32,580 bases of DNA, taken from positions 1 through 32,580 of the forward strand of contig JAPKMW010000116.1 in the NCBI GenBank assembly GCA_026645575.1, given 5' to 3'. This DNA is from Caldilineaceae bacterium (GTDB lineage Bacteria; Chloroflexota; Anaerolineae; Caldilineales; Caldilineaceae). Below are positions 1 through 8,374 of the stretch, piece after piece. The position numbers and the translations under genes were made by a program. The first letter of the stretch is position 1. Every line of letters starts with the position of its first letter. The notes under the pieces were generated by a model. It was not told the DNA's origin and did no database searches. It worked only from the letters and a program-made list of their open reading frames with translations.

Positions 1-945
1 GGCGTCGAGGGCAGCAAGGGCCGCCGCCCGTCCCATCAAGGTGCTGAGAATGCGATCCGAAGCGCTGGGCGAGCCACCCCGCTGCACATGGCCCAACACG
101 GTGATGAGCGCATCTTCGCCCAGCTTTTCTTCCAACACCTGCTTAATATATTGACAGGTGATCGGTTGACCCGTGCGGCGATCCACGGCGCCTTCCGCAA
201 CAACGACAATGCTGTCGCGTCGACCACTTTGGCGCCCCTCACGCAAAATTTCGCACATCTTGTCTTCCCAGTTGTCGCCGTGGGGTGGATTTTCTGGAAT
301 GATGGCAAAGTCGGCGCCACTGGCGAGCGCCCCCATGAGCGCCAGATAGCCACAGTGACGGCCCATCACTTCCACGACAAAGGCGCGTTGATGGCTGGCG
401 GCCGTGCTGCTAATGGCGTCAATGGCGTCGGTAATGCGATGAAGCGCCGTGTCAACACCGATGGTCATGTCAGTGCCGACCATGTCGTTGTCAATCGACC
501 CGACGACACCGGCAATTGCCAGGAAGGGGTGACGTTCTGCGATGGCGGGTGCAATCTCGCCGGTCTTGACCAGGTCTTGCACATGATCCTGCCACTCGCG
601 GCGTAAGAGGTCAGCCCCGGTCAGGCTGCCGTCGCCGCCGATGACCACCAGGCAATCAATTTCGTTTTGGAGCAAATTGCGGACAGCCTGCCGCCGGCCC
701 TCCAGGGTACGAAAAGCGGCACAACGCGCCGAGCCGATGATCGTACCACCTTTGTGCAAAATGCCGCCGACACTGTCCCAATTTAACGGGCGGATCCGGC
801 GGTCGCCGTCGATCATGCCCTGATACCCTTCGTAAATGCCATAGACTTCTGCGCCGCGATCCAGCGCTGTGCGCACTACAGCCCGCACGACCGCATTCAT
901 GCCAGGCGCATCGCCACCGCTGGTTAAGACACCCAAGCGTTTCAT
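1..945 (-). CDS. pfkA: ATP-dependent 6-phosphofructokinase, 3' end outside window
   Basis: Phosphorylates fructose 6-phosphate to fructose 1,6-bisphosphate in glycolysis (cytosolic). The 315 visible residues start at ATG 945-943, preceded by AAAGGAAG (956-963), and stay open to the window edge. Visible motifs are GGDAPGMN (residues 10-17), GGDGS (103-107), GSIDND (149-154, with the catalytic Asp), MGRHCGYLA (194-202) and [14 protein letters not shown] (285-298). Gly rather than Asp in the fourth position of GGDGS is the family mark of ATP rather than pyrophosphate use. The stretch around GSIDND and [12 protein letters not shown] resembles eukaryote-type PFK more than the short E. coli form. 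Identification is firm; the C-terminus is not seen. Confidence 0.95.
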   Translation of the reverse strand, partial: MKRLGVLTSGGDAPGMNAVVRAVVRTALDRGAEVYGIYEGYQGMIDGDRRIRPLNWDSVGGILHKGGTIIGSARCAAFRTLEGRRQAVRNLLQNEIDCLVVIGGDGSLTGADLLRREWQDHVQDLVKTGEIAPAIAERHPFLAIAGVVGSIDNDMVGTDMTIGVDTALHRITDAIDAISSTAASHQRAFVVEVMGRHCGYLALMGALASGADFAIIPENPPHGDNWEDKMCEILREGRQSGRRDSIVVVAEGAVDRRTGQPITCQYIKQVLEEKLGEDALITVLGHVQRGGSPSASDRILSTLMGRAAALAALDA

Positions 946-995
946 TGGCGGTTGACTTCCTTTCAACATCAGTAGCGGGTAAAGCTATCGGTTTA

Positions 996-1026
996 CAAAG
1001 CAGCTTTCTGCTCGAAAGCTGCTTTG
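996..1026. repeat. Perfect 12-bp inverted repeat in the pfkA leader
   Basis: CAAAGCAGCTTT (996-1007) and AAAGCTGCTTTG (1015-1026) pair perfectly around a 7-nt loop. It lies 51 bp upstream of the pfkA start. Neither side is followed by a T-run, so it is not a standard terminator. It could be an operator or an RNA stem in the pfkA leader. Confidence 0.65.
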
Positions 1027-1282
1027 TGCTTCTTGTCTACTGAGAATAATACGTTTCTCTCAATCAAGTTACGCGGTATCCATAAGTATGGATCGTTGCA
1101 CATGCGGTGTGCCGGCTAAACGCATCATTGCTGAAGCCCAATGTTCCCATTATACATGATCTCTTGCGGATGGCTGAACGGAAAGAGGCGTGATTTACAA
1201 TTTCAAAAGCGAATTGGCAGCAGAGACACTACATACAAATGCTTTGCGTGTTATCATCAGCGTAACACAGGTCAGGAATTAC

Positions 1283-1311
1283 TTGTAAAGGTGTCCATTC
1301 AGTATTACAAT
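1283..1311 (+). promoter_or_regulatory. Sigma-70-type promoter for the MBL-fold hydrolase
   Basis: TTGTAA (1283-1288), a 17-bp spacer and TACAAT (1306-1311) match the housekeeping consensus well. A start near 1318 gives an 84-nt leader to ATG 1402, which supports that start over the longer open frame. Confidence 0.5.
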
Positions 1312-1401
1312 GGAGTACAGCAGCCGTCATCAGGCAGTGATAGGCAAGCGCGTGGCACGAAGGCGCTTGGTATAAACGCAGCCAGAGCAAGAGGAGCAAG
1401 C

Positions 1402-2343
1402 ATGGCAAGACGCAGAAGTGCGGTGCGCATTGGCATGACCGGGTTGGGTCAGCGCGAAGAATTGGCGCCCGGCATCTTTATTAACACCCATTACCGCGGC
1501 TGTACGCCCGGTTTTATCTACACCGAAGAAGGCATCATCCTGATCGATGCACCGTTGATTCCCAAACAGGCGGTTGATTGGCGCGAACAGATTGAGGCTG
1601 AGTATCCCGGTCACCCGTTGCTCTTTATGATCAACACCGATCATCACCGCGGCCATGCGCTGGGCAATCAATACTTTATGCCCTGCAAGGTGATTGCGCA
1701 CGAACGCGCCCACAAAGAGATGTCCGGCTATACGGAAAACTTTAAGGAACGGGTACGTAACAGCTTTAAGCGCGAGCCGGAGATTCAGTCGCAGCTCAAT
1801 AATATTATTATCATTCCACCCCATATCACCTTTACCAACCGCTCCACCCTGCTCTATGGCGAGCGCCGGATCGAGTTGATGTACCTGGGTGGTCATACGC
1901 CGGCCACCAGTATTGTCTGGCTGCCAGAAGAGAAGCTGGCCTTTGTCGGCGATATTGTCTGGGTGGATCAGCATCCCTATATGGCGCAGGGTAACACGTT
2001 GGAGTGGATGCGGGCGCTGGAAACCATCCGCAACCTGGGCGCCGAGCGGCTGGTGCCGGGGCATGGGCCGGTCTGTCTGCCGGATGCCACTTACCGTGTC
2101 GGTGAATACATTATGTTTATGCGCCAGCGGGTGCGTGACTATTACTTGGAAGGCAAGAACAAAAACGAAACCAAAAGCGGCCTTGTCATGGAAATGCTTG
2201 AATGGTTCCCTGTGCCGCCGGAGCGCAAAGCCAAAATTGAGAGCCAGATCAAGTCGGGTCTCAATCGGGTCTATCGCGAAATTCAACGCGAAGAAGAGGA
2301 CACCGGCTTTGACGATGATGATGACGAATTGGACGACGATTAA
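1402..2343 (+). CDS. Metallo-beta-lactamase-fold hydrolase with variant metal motif
   Basis: A 313-residue MBL-fold protein. The start ATG 1402 is chosen because AGGAGC lies 6 nt upstream; the frame continues upstream without any ribosome binding site. The usual HxHxDH motif reads TDHHRGH here (residues 79-85): the first His position is Asp80 and the Asp position is Gly84, while His82 and His85 remain. The other ligand motifs are present: GGHTP (His165), FVGD (Asp184) and PGHGP (His221). The C-terminus is very acidic (about residues 295-313, mostly Asp/Glu). The substrate is unknown. The TPR membrane protein gene follows after 5 nt, so the two are probably co-transcribed. The altered motif suggests one metal ion or changed chemistry rather than loss of the fold. 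Confidence 0.85.
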   Translation: MARRRSAVRIGMTGLGQREELAPGIFINTHYRGCTPGFIYTEEGIILIDAPLIPKQAVDWREQIEAEYPGHPLLFMINTDHHRGHALGNQYFMPCKVIAHERAHKEMSGYTENFKERVRNSFKREPEIQSQLNNIIIIPPHITFTNRSTLLYGERRIELMYLGGHTPATSIVWLPEEKLAFVGDIVWVDQHPYMAQGNTLEWMRALETIRNLGAERLVPGHGPVCLPDATYRVGEYIMFMRQRVRDYYLEGKNKNETKSGLVMEMLEWFPVPPERKAKIESQIKSGLNRVYREIQREEEDTGFDDDDDELDDD

Positions 2344-2348
2344 ATCAC

Positions 2349-3344
2349 ATGGCTTATTCTGTTGAATCAAAAGCAAATAACCCCACTAATCTATTGCGGG
2401 ATGACCTGGATCGTGCCGAGCGGGAAGTGGTAAAGCTCGATGCGAGCAATATTGAGCTTTATTTACTTCTGCTTGACCAGATCGAAAAACGCTTTGGCGA
2501 ACTGACCGCCAACGACACCGACCTGCGCCCGGAGTTAGGGCGCTGGGATAGTTTACTGAGCCGGCTCCAAACCAAACCGGGGCCGCTGGTTGCGGCAGCG
2601 GCGCGTGTGGGTGGGTTGGCCAAGTTGCGGCAAAAGCACCAGCCGGCAGAGAGCTTCTGGTGGCATCTAGACAAAGAGGTGGCCCGTCGGCGCGCCCAGA
2701 CGCTTAAACAAGCAGTCACTACGGTGGTAGCGGCGGTTGTGCTATTGGGGGGCGGCTACTGGGCGCTCAACTTCTTTTTTCCCCCCAATCCGGCAGCGCT
2801 GCAGATGATGGAGACGACCAATCAACTCGATCAACTGATTGCCGAACAGCGCTGGCAAGACGCCTTAACCGTGGTCGAAACGGCGCAAAAAACACTGCCC
2901 GACGAACCGGAGTTGGTGCTGTGGGAAATGGTCTTTGCCGAGCAACTGGGGGAGACCGACCGAGCCAACGCCGCTTGGACGCGCGCCCAAAGCTTGCTGC
3001 CCGACATGCCAACGGAACTACTGGTACAGTTGGGCAACCAGCGGCTGCAAGTGGGCAATTTCCAGGGCGCCTGGGACGCTGGTCAACAAGCGCTGACCAT
3101 TGACCCGGAGAATGCCCAGGCCACCTTCCTGCTGGGCGGCGTCGCTGAGATGGTGAACGATATTCCAACGGCGATTGCCATGTTTGACCGCACCTTTGCC
3201 CTGGCCGAAGAAGAGAATGCCCAGTTGGCGGTCATCGCGCGTGTACGGATGGGTAATCTCTTGCAACGCGCGCCGGCTATCGGCAACGCCATTACCCCCA
3301 CCATCACGCTGACGGGGACAGCGCCGATCACGGCAACGCCCTAA
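2349..3344 (+). CDS. Membrane-anchored TPR-repeat protein
   Basis: A 331-residue protein with a charged N-terminal region (1-120), one transmembrane helix (about 122-144) and a C-terminal region (about 150-320) of helical pairs resembling tetratricopeptide repeats, for example the stretches around WQDALTVVETAQKTLPDEP and GAWDAGQQALTIDPENAQA. It ends in a Thr/Pro-rich tail. TPRs mediate protein-protein contacts, so a scaffold role at the membrane is inferred. It starts 5 nt after the MBL gene stop with no clear Shine-Dalgarno, which suggests translational coupling. Specific partner and function are not recognisable. Confidence 0.75.
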   Translation: MAYSVESKANNPTNLLRDDLDRAEREVVKLDASNIELYLLLLDQIEKRFGELTANDTDLRPELGRWDSLLSRLQTKPGPLVAAAARVGGLAKLRQKHQPAESFWWHLDKEVARRRAQTLKQAVTTVVAAVVLLGGGYWALNFFFPPNPAALQMMETTNQLDQLIAEQRWQDALTVVETAQKTLPDEPELVLWEMVFAEQLGETDRANAAWTRAQSLLPDMPTELLVQLGNQRLQVGNFQGAWDAGQQALTIDPENAQATFLLGGVAEMVNDIPTAIAMFDRTFALAEEENAQLAVIARVRMGNLLQRAPAIGNAITPTITLTGTAPITATP

Positions 3345-3372
3345 GCGGCAGTCATGATCCTAGAGTACACTT

Positions 3373-6216
3373 GTGATACACCGTTCTAAGCTGTCGGCTG
3401 CTCGCGGTAACAGTGCTGTTCTGGCAATCTACACGCTGGCAGCCCTCCTGCTCACCTGGCCCCTCGTGCGCCGCTTCACCACCCACGTCCCCGGCGACGG
3501 CATTGACGACCCGTCATTGGCCTGGAACTTGTGGTGGCTCAAGGAGCGGCTGATCGACCAGCGCAACCTGGACATCTTTCATGTCGATTGGATGTTCCAC
3601 CCCATCAATATCAACCTGGGCTTTTACACCCTGACGCCACTGAATGGGCTACTCAGTGTTCCACTTCAAACTGCCTTCAGCCTGATTATTGCCAGTAATT
3701 TGATTCTGCTCTCGTCGTTTATTATCGGCGGGTTTGGGGCCTATCTGCTGGCAATGCAAGAACTGAAAACACAAAACGTAAACCTAAAAAATGTGAAACT
3801 GGCGGCTTTTTGCGCTGGTTTTGTTTACGCGTTTGCCTCGTCGAAATTGTTTTATGTGAGTCTGGGGCAGTTCAATATTGCCAGCAGTCAGTGGGTTCCC
3901 TTCTGTGCGCTCTACCTCCTGCGCCTGAGTCGTGCAACAAGCTGGCGCAGCGGAGTACGCAACGCCTGTTTGGCTGGCCTCTTTCTCACCCTGCAAGCCT
4001 GGGCCGAACTCACCTACGCCTCGTTCCTGCTCATTTTCGCCGCCCTGGTTTTCCTCTGGTCGCTCTTTGACCGTCCACGAATGACGAATTACGAATTACG
4101 AATGACGAATGACGGTTCACGTCTCCTGCGTCTTTTCACCAATTTCGCACTTTTTGGCTTGGTTTTTCTCATCGGCATTGCGCCCTTTCTCTGGGCCATG
4201 ATTCCTGACCTGTTACGTGACGGCAATTTTTTTGCCAGTGGCGGCGGCTTTGCTGATACCTTTAGCGCCGATCTGGCTGGCTATTTATTGCCAACACGCT
4301 TACATCCGTTTTGGGGTGATTGGGTAACTGGGTTGTCGTTTCCGAATGATAAAGGGCAGCAAATTTTTCTGGGCTATAGTCTCATGTTACTGACCATTAT
4401 CGGCAGCGTTGCCTTGCTTCGCCGGCCACAACAGCGGTGGTGGAGCGGCTTTTGGCTTATTGCAACGCTGTTCTTCGGCTGGATGACGCTAGGCGCGCAG
4501 GTGCGTTGGCTGGGGGAACCGCTGCCGATTCCCGGCCCGTTCGATCTGATCAGTCGCTTGCCCTTCTTTAGCGGCAATCGCTACCCTAGCCGATACAGCG
4601 TAATGCTGATGATGAGTGTAGCGGTGTTGGCGGGGGCGGGGGTTGCCTGGTTGTTGCAGGTGGTCAGTAGACCCATAAGAGATAAAGAGATAAAGAGATT
4701 GAGAGATTGGCGCTTCATGCCTCAATCTCTCAATCTCTCAATCTCTCAATCTCTCACCATCAGTGTGCTTGCCCTCTTTCTACTGGAGCATCTCTCCATC
4801 CCGCTGCCGCTAAGTGATTTTCGGACGCCGCCCATTTATGATCGGTTGGCGGCGGAACCAGGGGACTTTACCGTGTTGGAGTTACCGACCGGTTGGCGCA
4901 ACGGGGCGCGGGTGTTGGGCAAGTCCGATATTTTGATTATGATGCAGCAGTGGTATCAGACCACGCATGGGAAACGGCGGCTAGGGGGCAACACCAGTCG
5001 CAATCCACCTTATAAGTTTCAATATTTTACCGAGGCTCCGTTGATTGGCGATCTAATCGCCCTGATGAATGCTGAACCGAATAGCACGCCAGCCAATGCC
5101 GAGATTGCGCAGGTGGTGGATGGCGAACTTGACGCCCTCATTGCACGGAATCGCCCGATAGCAGGTCCGGTGCTTGATTTTCTGGGTGCTCGCTATGTGA
5201 CTGTGCATGTCGAAAAGTCGCCGCCAGCGCTGTTGCGCTTTGTTGATGAGGCATTGCCCTTGACGCTGGTTGAGGAATGGCATGGCCCCGATTGGAGCGG
5301 TGCAGAAAGTACCATTCGGCTGTATCAGGTCAATTCGACGGCTGCAACAGACTGGGAAATTAACCTGGCGGCGCCGGAAGGTCAGTTGTATCTGGCCGAA
5401 GGGTGGTCGGCCCTGGCGGCGGATGGTGTACGGTATGCCACTCGTCCCTGTGCAACCATCCTGTTGAATCTACCCGCAACGGGTGGTGAATTAGCCGTTG
5501 AACTGCTGGGGCCACAACAAAATGCCACAATTTACCTGAATGGTCATCGGTTAGCCGATGCAACCTTGCCGGCAACCGATCTGCACACGACGTTACCAAC
5601 GCCGCCTGGCTCCACCGACGCCTTGATCGACCGCATCGAGCTTTGTTTTGATCGCCGCACGCCGCTGGCCGAGCTTGACCCAGCCGAAATACAGCAAGGC
5701 TGGCTGATTGGGAAGACAGGCGTTACCACCAACCATTCCTTGGTGGTGCAGAGCGCCGGCAACGATGTCGGCAACTTTGCCCACATTTTTGTCAATGGCG
5801 TAGAGGTAAGTCCGAATCAGGTAGGATACAACTTGGTGGCGCTGAATGCGGCAGGGGTTGTGCAGGAGAGCAAAAGCTTCAATACCCTGGCCTCACCAGC
5901 GGAAAGTCAAGCGCTGGCAGATTGGCTACAACAGTGGCCGCCGGGAACGATCATTGCCGGTGCGGTGCGCGATGAGGCGAGCATGAATCTAACAGAAGTA
6001 GCGGTCAACGCCCTGAAAAGCATCGGGGTTGCGACTGACCTGCGTGAACGCTTCCGCTGGAGCCATGCGTTCGTGGGTGTGGTTGGTGCGCCATCGGGGT
6101 CAGCCCTGGAAGCGGCTAGTTTGTTACAACCGGCTACGGTTTCGGTTGGACTTGCGGTCGATGCGCCGGCTGTTTACGGTGGGGTTGGACGCATTCGGTT
6201 TACCACACAGCCGTGA
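3373..6216 (+). CDS. Large multi-pass membrane protein (GT-C-like) with C-terminal ILEI/FAM3-like domain
   Basis: A 947-residue protein with a GTG start at 3373, 28 nt after the TPR gene. The N-terminal half (to about residue 480) has many hydrophobic helices. Its first external loop carries an acidic cluster (Asp42, Asp45, Asp46, before AWNLWW), as in GT-C-type glycosyltransferases of the ArnT/PMT class. The C-terminal half is soluble-looking: a beta-rich part (about 625-740), then about 793-920, which has the ILEI/FAM3 pattern (VGNFAHIFVNG, GYNLVALNAAGVV, PPGTIIAGAVRDEAS, SHAFVGVVG). A surface polysaccharide or glycan-transfer role is inferred. Two repeat blocks are translated in-frame as inter-helix loops (residues about 237-248 and 435-461). 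Homologs would usually be annotated only as hypothetical membrane proteins. Confidence 0.7.
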   Translation: MIHRSKLSAARGNSAVLAIYTLAALLLTWPLVRRFTTHVPGDGIDDPSLAWNLWWLKERLIDQRNLDIFHVDWMFHPININLGFYTLTPLNGLLSVPLQTAFSLIIASNLILLSSFIIGGFGAYLLAMQELKTQNVNLKNVKLAAFCAGFVYAFASSKLFYVSLGQFNIASSQWVPFCALYLLRLSRATSWRSGVRNACLAGLFLTLQAWAELTYASFLLIFAALVFLWSLFDRPRMTNYELRMTNDGSRLLRLFTNFALFGLVFLIGIAPFLWAMIPDLLRDGNFFASGGGFADTFSADLAGYLLPTRLHPFWGDWVTGLSFPNDKGQQIFLGYSLMLLTIIGSVALLRRPQQRWWSGFWLIATLFFGWMTLGAQVRWLGEPLPIPGPFDLISRLPFFSGNRYPSRYSVMLMMSVAVLAGAGVAWLLQVVSRPIRDKEIKRLRDWRFMPQSLNLSISQSLTISVLALFLLEHLSIPLPLSDFRTPPIYDRLAAEPGDFTVLELPTGWRNGARVLGKSDILIMMQQWYQTTHGKRRLGGNTSRNPPYKFQYFTEAPLIGDLIALMNAEPNSTPANAEIAQVVDGELDALIARNRPIAGPVLDFLGARYVTVHVEKSPPALLRFVDEALPLTLVEEWHGPDWSGAESTIRLYQVNSTAATDWEINLAAPEGQLYLAEGWSALAADGVRYATRPCATILLNLPATGGELAVELLGPQQNATIYLNGHRLADATLPATDLHTTLPTPPGSTDALIDRIELCFDRRTPLAELDPAEIQQGWLIGKTGVTTNHSLVVQSAGNDVGNFAHIFVNGVEVSPNQVGYNLVALNAAGVVQESKSFNTLASPAESQALADWLQQWPPGTIIAGAVRDEASMNLTEVAVNALKSIGVATDLRERFRWSHAFVGVVGAPSGSALEAASLLQPATVSVGLAVDAPAVYGGVGRIRFTTQP
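4081..4115 (+). repeat. Five tandem heptamers (ATKACGA) inside a coding region
   Basis: Five 7-bp units follow one another: ATGACGA, ATTACGA, ATTACGA, ATGACGA, ATGACGG. They encode a Met-Thr-Asn/Tyr-Glu-Leu-Arg-type loop between two membrane helices of the large membrane protein. They resemble the short tandemly repeated heptamers known from filamentous cyanobacteria. Confidence 0.75.
4676..4755. repeat. In-frame palindromic repeat of AGAGATTG/CAATCTCT units
   Basis: Four perfect tandem CAATCTCT octamers (4723-4754) face inverted copies on the left. A perfect 16-bp stem is formed by 4694-4709 and 4723-4738 around a 13-nt loop. The block is translated in-frame as a charged then Ser/Leu-rich loop between two membrane helices. 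Confidence 0.8.
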
Positions 6217-6308
6217 ACACTACAGCGGATGAAGGCGGTAACGGATAGGGTTATGGGCATAGTCGTTCCTGAAAGCCATCCGCTCCGTCCTTCATCCGCT
6301 GTAGTGTT
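6216..6308. repeat. 20-bp inverted repeat of the GCGGAT family
   Basis: Perfect 20-bp arms, AACACTACAGCGGATGAAGG (6216-6235) and its complement (6289-6308), enclose a partly self-complementary interior. The left arm overlaps the stop codon of the large membrane protein by one base. No T-run follows. The arm motif GCGGAT-n3-GG-n-GG-n-CGGAT recurs in the hairpin at 20094-20161, so the two look like copies of one dispersed element. Confidence 0.7.
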
Positions 6309-6352
6309 TGGGGTCCTGACACAGGAACAATCGTCAAACAGAACGAGGAATC

Positions 6353-7378
6353 ATGACAGGTATACAAGAACGACCAGTGCGCATTGCCCAAGTGGGCTAT
6401 GGGTATTGGGGGCCGAATCTGGCGCGCAATTTTGCCCAGTTACCGGGTGCAGAACTGACTTATATGGTTGATGCCAGCGCTGAGGCGCGCGCCACAGCGC
6501 AACGGCTCTACGGCTGCAAAGCGGTGGCGACGTTGGCCGAAGCCCTGGCCGATCCGCTGGTCGATGCAGTCGTGTTGGCAACACCGGCGCGCACCCATCA
6601 TGACCTGGGGTCGGCGGCGCTCAACGCTGGTAAACATCTCTTTATCGAAAAGCCGCTGGCGATGAGCGTTGCCGAAGGACAGGCATTGGTGCAACTGGCC
6701 GCACAACGGGAGCGGTTGCTGATGGTCGGCCATGTCTTTGAGTATAACCCGGCGGTGCATTACATCAAGCGGGCGATTGCTGCCGGTGATCTAGGGGAGG
6801 TCTATTATCTCTACAGCCGGCGCGTCAACCTGGGGCGGGTGCAGAGTGATATTAACGCGCTGTGGAGCATTGCGCCTCATGACATTTCGATTGCCATCTA
6901 TCTCCTGGGAGAAGCGCCGGTGGCCGTGAGTTGTCATGGCGCCGCTTGTCTCAACGGGCAGGTAGAGGATGTGGTCTTTTTGACCCTGCACTTTCCTGGC
7001 AATGTCCTCTGTCATATCCATGTTAGTTGGCTTGACCCTAGCAAGACCCGTGAGATGACGGTGGTTGGCAGCCGCAAGATGATTGTCTATGACGATGTCG
7101 CCGCCGAGGGCAAGGTACGCATCTATGACAAAGGGGCCTATCGCAAGGGCGACCCTATCTATGGCGAATTTCAATATAAGCTGCACAGTGGCGATATTTG
7201 GATTCCGCGCATCGATATGCAGGAACCGCTTAAGTTGGAGTGTGCGCATTTTGTTGAGTGTATCCGCGAAGGAAAGCAACCGCAAACCAACGGCGAAAAT
7301 GGCCTGCGCGTGGTGCGTGTGCTGGAAGCCGGGCAACAGAGTCTCAGCAACGGCGGGATGAAAGTAGAACTTGCTTGA
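6353..7378 (+). CDS. Gfo/Idh/MocA oxidoreductase, WlbA-like sugar-nucleotide dehydrogenase
   Basis: A 341-residue NAD(P)-dependent sugar dehydrogenase. The Rossmann motif is VGYGYWGPNLARN (residues 14-26), the catalytic Lys is in EKPL (Lys100) and the conserved His in APHDIS (His176). GAGGA lies just upstream of ATG 6353. The sequence around GRVQSDINALWSIAPHDISI is typical of enzymes oxidising UDP-N-acetylglucosamine uronates, the WlbA/WbpB class. That fits the DegT aminotransferase 1 kb downstream, the pairing that builds 3-amino-3-deoxy-uronate sugars for surface polysaccharides. The exact substrate is inferred, not shown. The Rpn nuclease gene now lies between this gene and its presumed pathway partner. 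Confidence 0.85.
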   Translation: MTGIQERPVRIAQVGYGYWGPNLARNFAQLPGAELTYMVDASAEARATAQRLYGCKAVATLAEALADPLVDAVVLATPARTHHDLGSAALNAGKHLFIEKPLAMSVAEGQALVQLAAQRERLLMVGHVFEYNPAVHYIKRAIAAGDLGEVYYLYSRRVNLGRVQSDINALWSIAPHDISIAIYLLGEAPVAVSCHGAACLNGQVEDVVFLTLHFPGNVLCHIHVSWLDPSKTREMTVVGSRKMIVYDDVAAEGKVRIYDKGAYRKGDPIYGEFQYKLHSGDIWIPRIDMQEPLKLECAHFVECIREGKQPQTNGENGLRVVRVLEAGQQSLSNGGMKVELA

Positions 7379-7407
7379 AAAGTTCTACGCTTTTCGGCGT
7401 TCTGGTG

Positions 7408-7413
7408 TATAAT
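7408..7413 (+). promoter_or_regulatory. Perfect -10 box (TATAAT) upstream of the Rpn gene
   Basis: TATAAT lies 43 bp before ATG 7456. No good -35 was found at 16-18 bp spacing (CTACGC at 17 bp). It suggests the Rpn gene has its own promoter inside the sugar block. Confidence 0.4.
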
Positions 7414-7455
7414 AGGATTCCACACGCACGCGGCTGATTAGGGTAGAGGTGAGTT

Positions 7456-8370
7456 ATGATCACAGGGCGGTATATCGATCCAAAAACTGATTTTGGCTTT
7501 AAGCGGCTCTTTGCCCAGGAAGACAGCAAAGATATTCTCAAGCAGTTTCTCTTTGATGTCCTCAAATTGCCGCACCCAATTGATGAATTGACCTATATCC
7601 CCAACGAACAGTTGCCGCAGGGGGCGGATGAGCGCATTGGCGTCTATGATGTCTATTGCAAAGATGTCTTAGGTCAACGTTTTGTGGTCGAGATGCAGCG
7701 CGCCACCCAAACCTTTATTCGAGATCGCGTCCTCTACTACAGCACCTTTCCCATCATCCATCAAGCGAAGAAGGGGACAAGCTGGTCATTTGAGTTGGTT
7801 CCCATTTACTGCATTGCCATCCTGAACTTTGCCATTGATACGGGAACGGAGTATCTGCGGCGGGTACAACTGATGGATACCAAAGCGAAAACCGTTTTTT
7901 ACGACAAACTAACGTATGTTTATATCGAACTGCCCAACTTTGGCAAGGAGCCAGGTGAACTTACCGAGGCAATTGATAAGTGGATTTACCTGCTTAACTA
8001 TATGCCGGAGTTACAGGATATTCCCGCAGAGCTCGCCAACGAACCCTTCACCCACGCCTTTGAGATTGCCGAGTCCGCCGCCCTTTCCCCACAGGAACGA
8101 ATTCTCTATGAAGCCAGCCTGAAAAGCGCTCGCGACGCCTATGCGGAGATCACAACCGCGCGACAAAAGGGGTGGGAAGAAGGCATGGAGAAGGGCAAAG
8201 AAGAAGGTATGGAAAAGGGTAGAGAAGAAGGTAGAGAAGAAGGTCGTCGCCAACAAGCAGAAGCGATTGCACGCTCCCTGTTGGAACGGGGGTTGGACAT
8301 AGCCCTGGTTATGCAAACCACAGGATTGTCTGAAAAACAAGTGCAGAAACTGATTTCTGGTAAGAACTAA
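7456..8370 (+). CDS. Rpn family nuclease (PD-(D/E)XK 'transposase' family)
   Basis: A 304-residue member of the Rpn / PDDEXK family often labelled putative transposase. Visible marks are the N-terminal DPKTDFGFKRLF (residues 8-19), the nuclease core with Asp65 (GVYDVYCKD) and ExQ at Glu79-Gln81 (VVEMQ), and Arg90-Tyr94 (RDRVLYY). The tail after about residue 230 is a charged Glu/Gly/Lys/Arg repeat (EEGMEKGKEEGMEKGREEG), then a short helix-turn-helix-like end. Rpn proteins are DNA endonucleases that promote recombination and, in some studied cases, act in phage defence or toxicity. It has a Shine-Dalgarno (GAGGTGAG) and its own -10 box, and stops 4 nt before the aminotransferase start. It splits a sugar-pathway gene block. 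Confidence 0.88.
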   Translation: MITGRYIDPKTDFGFKRLFAQEDSKDILKQFLFDVLKLPHPIDELTYIPNEQLPQGADERIGVYDVYCKDVLGQRFVVEMQRATQTFIRDRVLYYSTFPIIHQAKKGTSWSFELVPIYCIAILNFAIDTGTEYLRRVQLMDTKAKTVFYDKLTYVYIELPNFGKEPGELTEAIDKWIYLLNYMPELQDIPAELANEPFTHAFEIAESAALSPQERILYEASLKSARDAYAEITTARQKGWEEGMEKGKEEGMEKGREEGREEGRRQQAEAIARSLLERGLDIALVMQTTGLSEKQVQKLISGKN

Positions 8371-8374
8371 GCTC

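Larger units (their letters stand above)
946..1401. other. Divergent intergenic region between pfkA and the hydrolase gene
   Basis: These 456 bases hold the pfkA leader with its Shine-Dalgarno, a perfect 12-bp inverted repeat (996-1026) and a good sigma-70-type promoter for the plus-strand hydrolase (1283-1311). The hydrolase frame is open back to 1141, but that extension has no ribosome binding site and reads as low-complexity sequence, so it is treated as non-coding. No tRNA or other RNA gene was recognised. Confidence 0.6.

Noticed and set aside
88..606. 172-codon plus-strand open frame
   Set aside because: Antisense to the pfkA gene, which carries all catalytic motifs.
1141..1401. N-terminal extension of the hydrolase from 1141
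   Set aside because: No ribosome site, and the promoter at 1283-1311 lies inside it; ATG 1402 has AGGAGC in good position.
1330..2376. 348-codon open frame on the minus strand
   Set aside because: Mirror of the metallo-beta-lactamase-fold gene, whose motifs are clear on the plus strand.
7456..8370. Classical transposon carrying a transposase
   Set aside because: Rpn proteins are PD-(D/E)XK nucleases; no terminal inverted repeats or target duplications bracket the gene.
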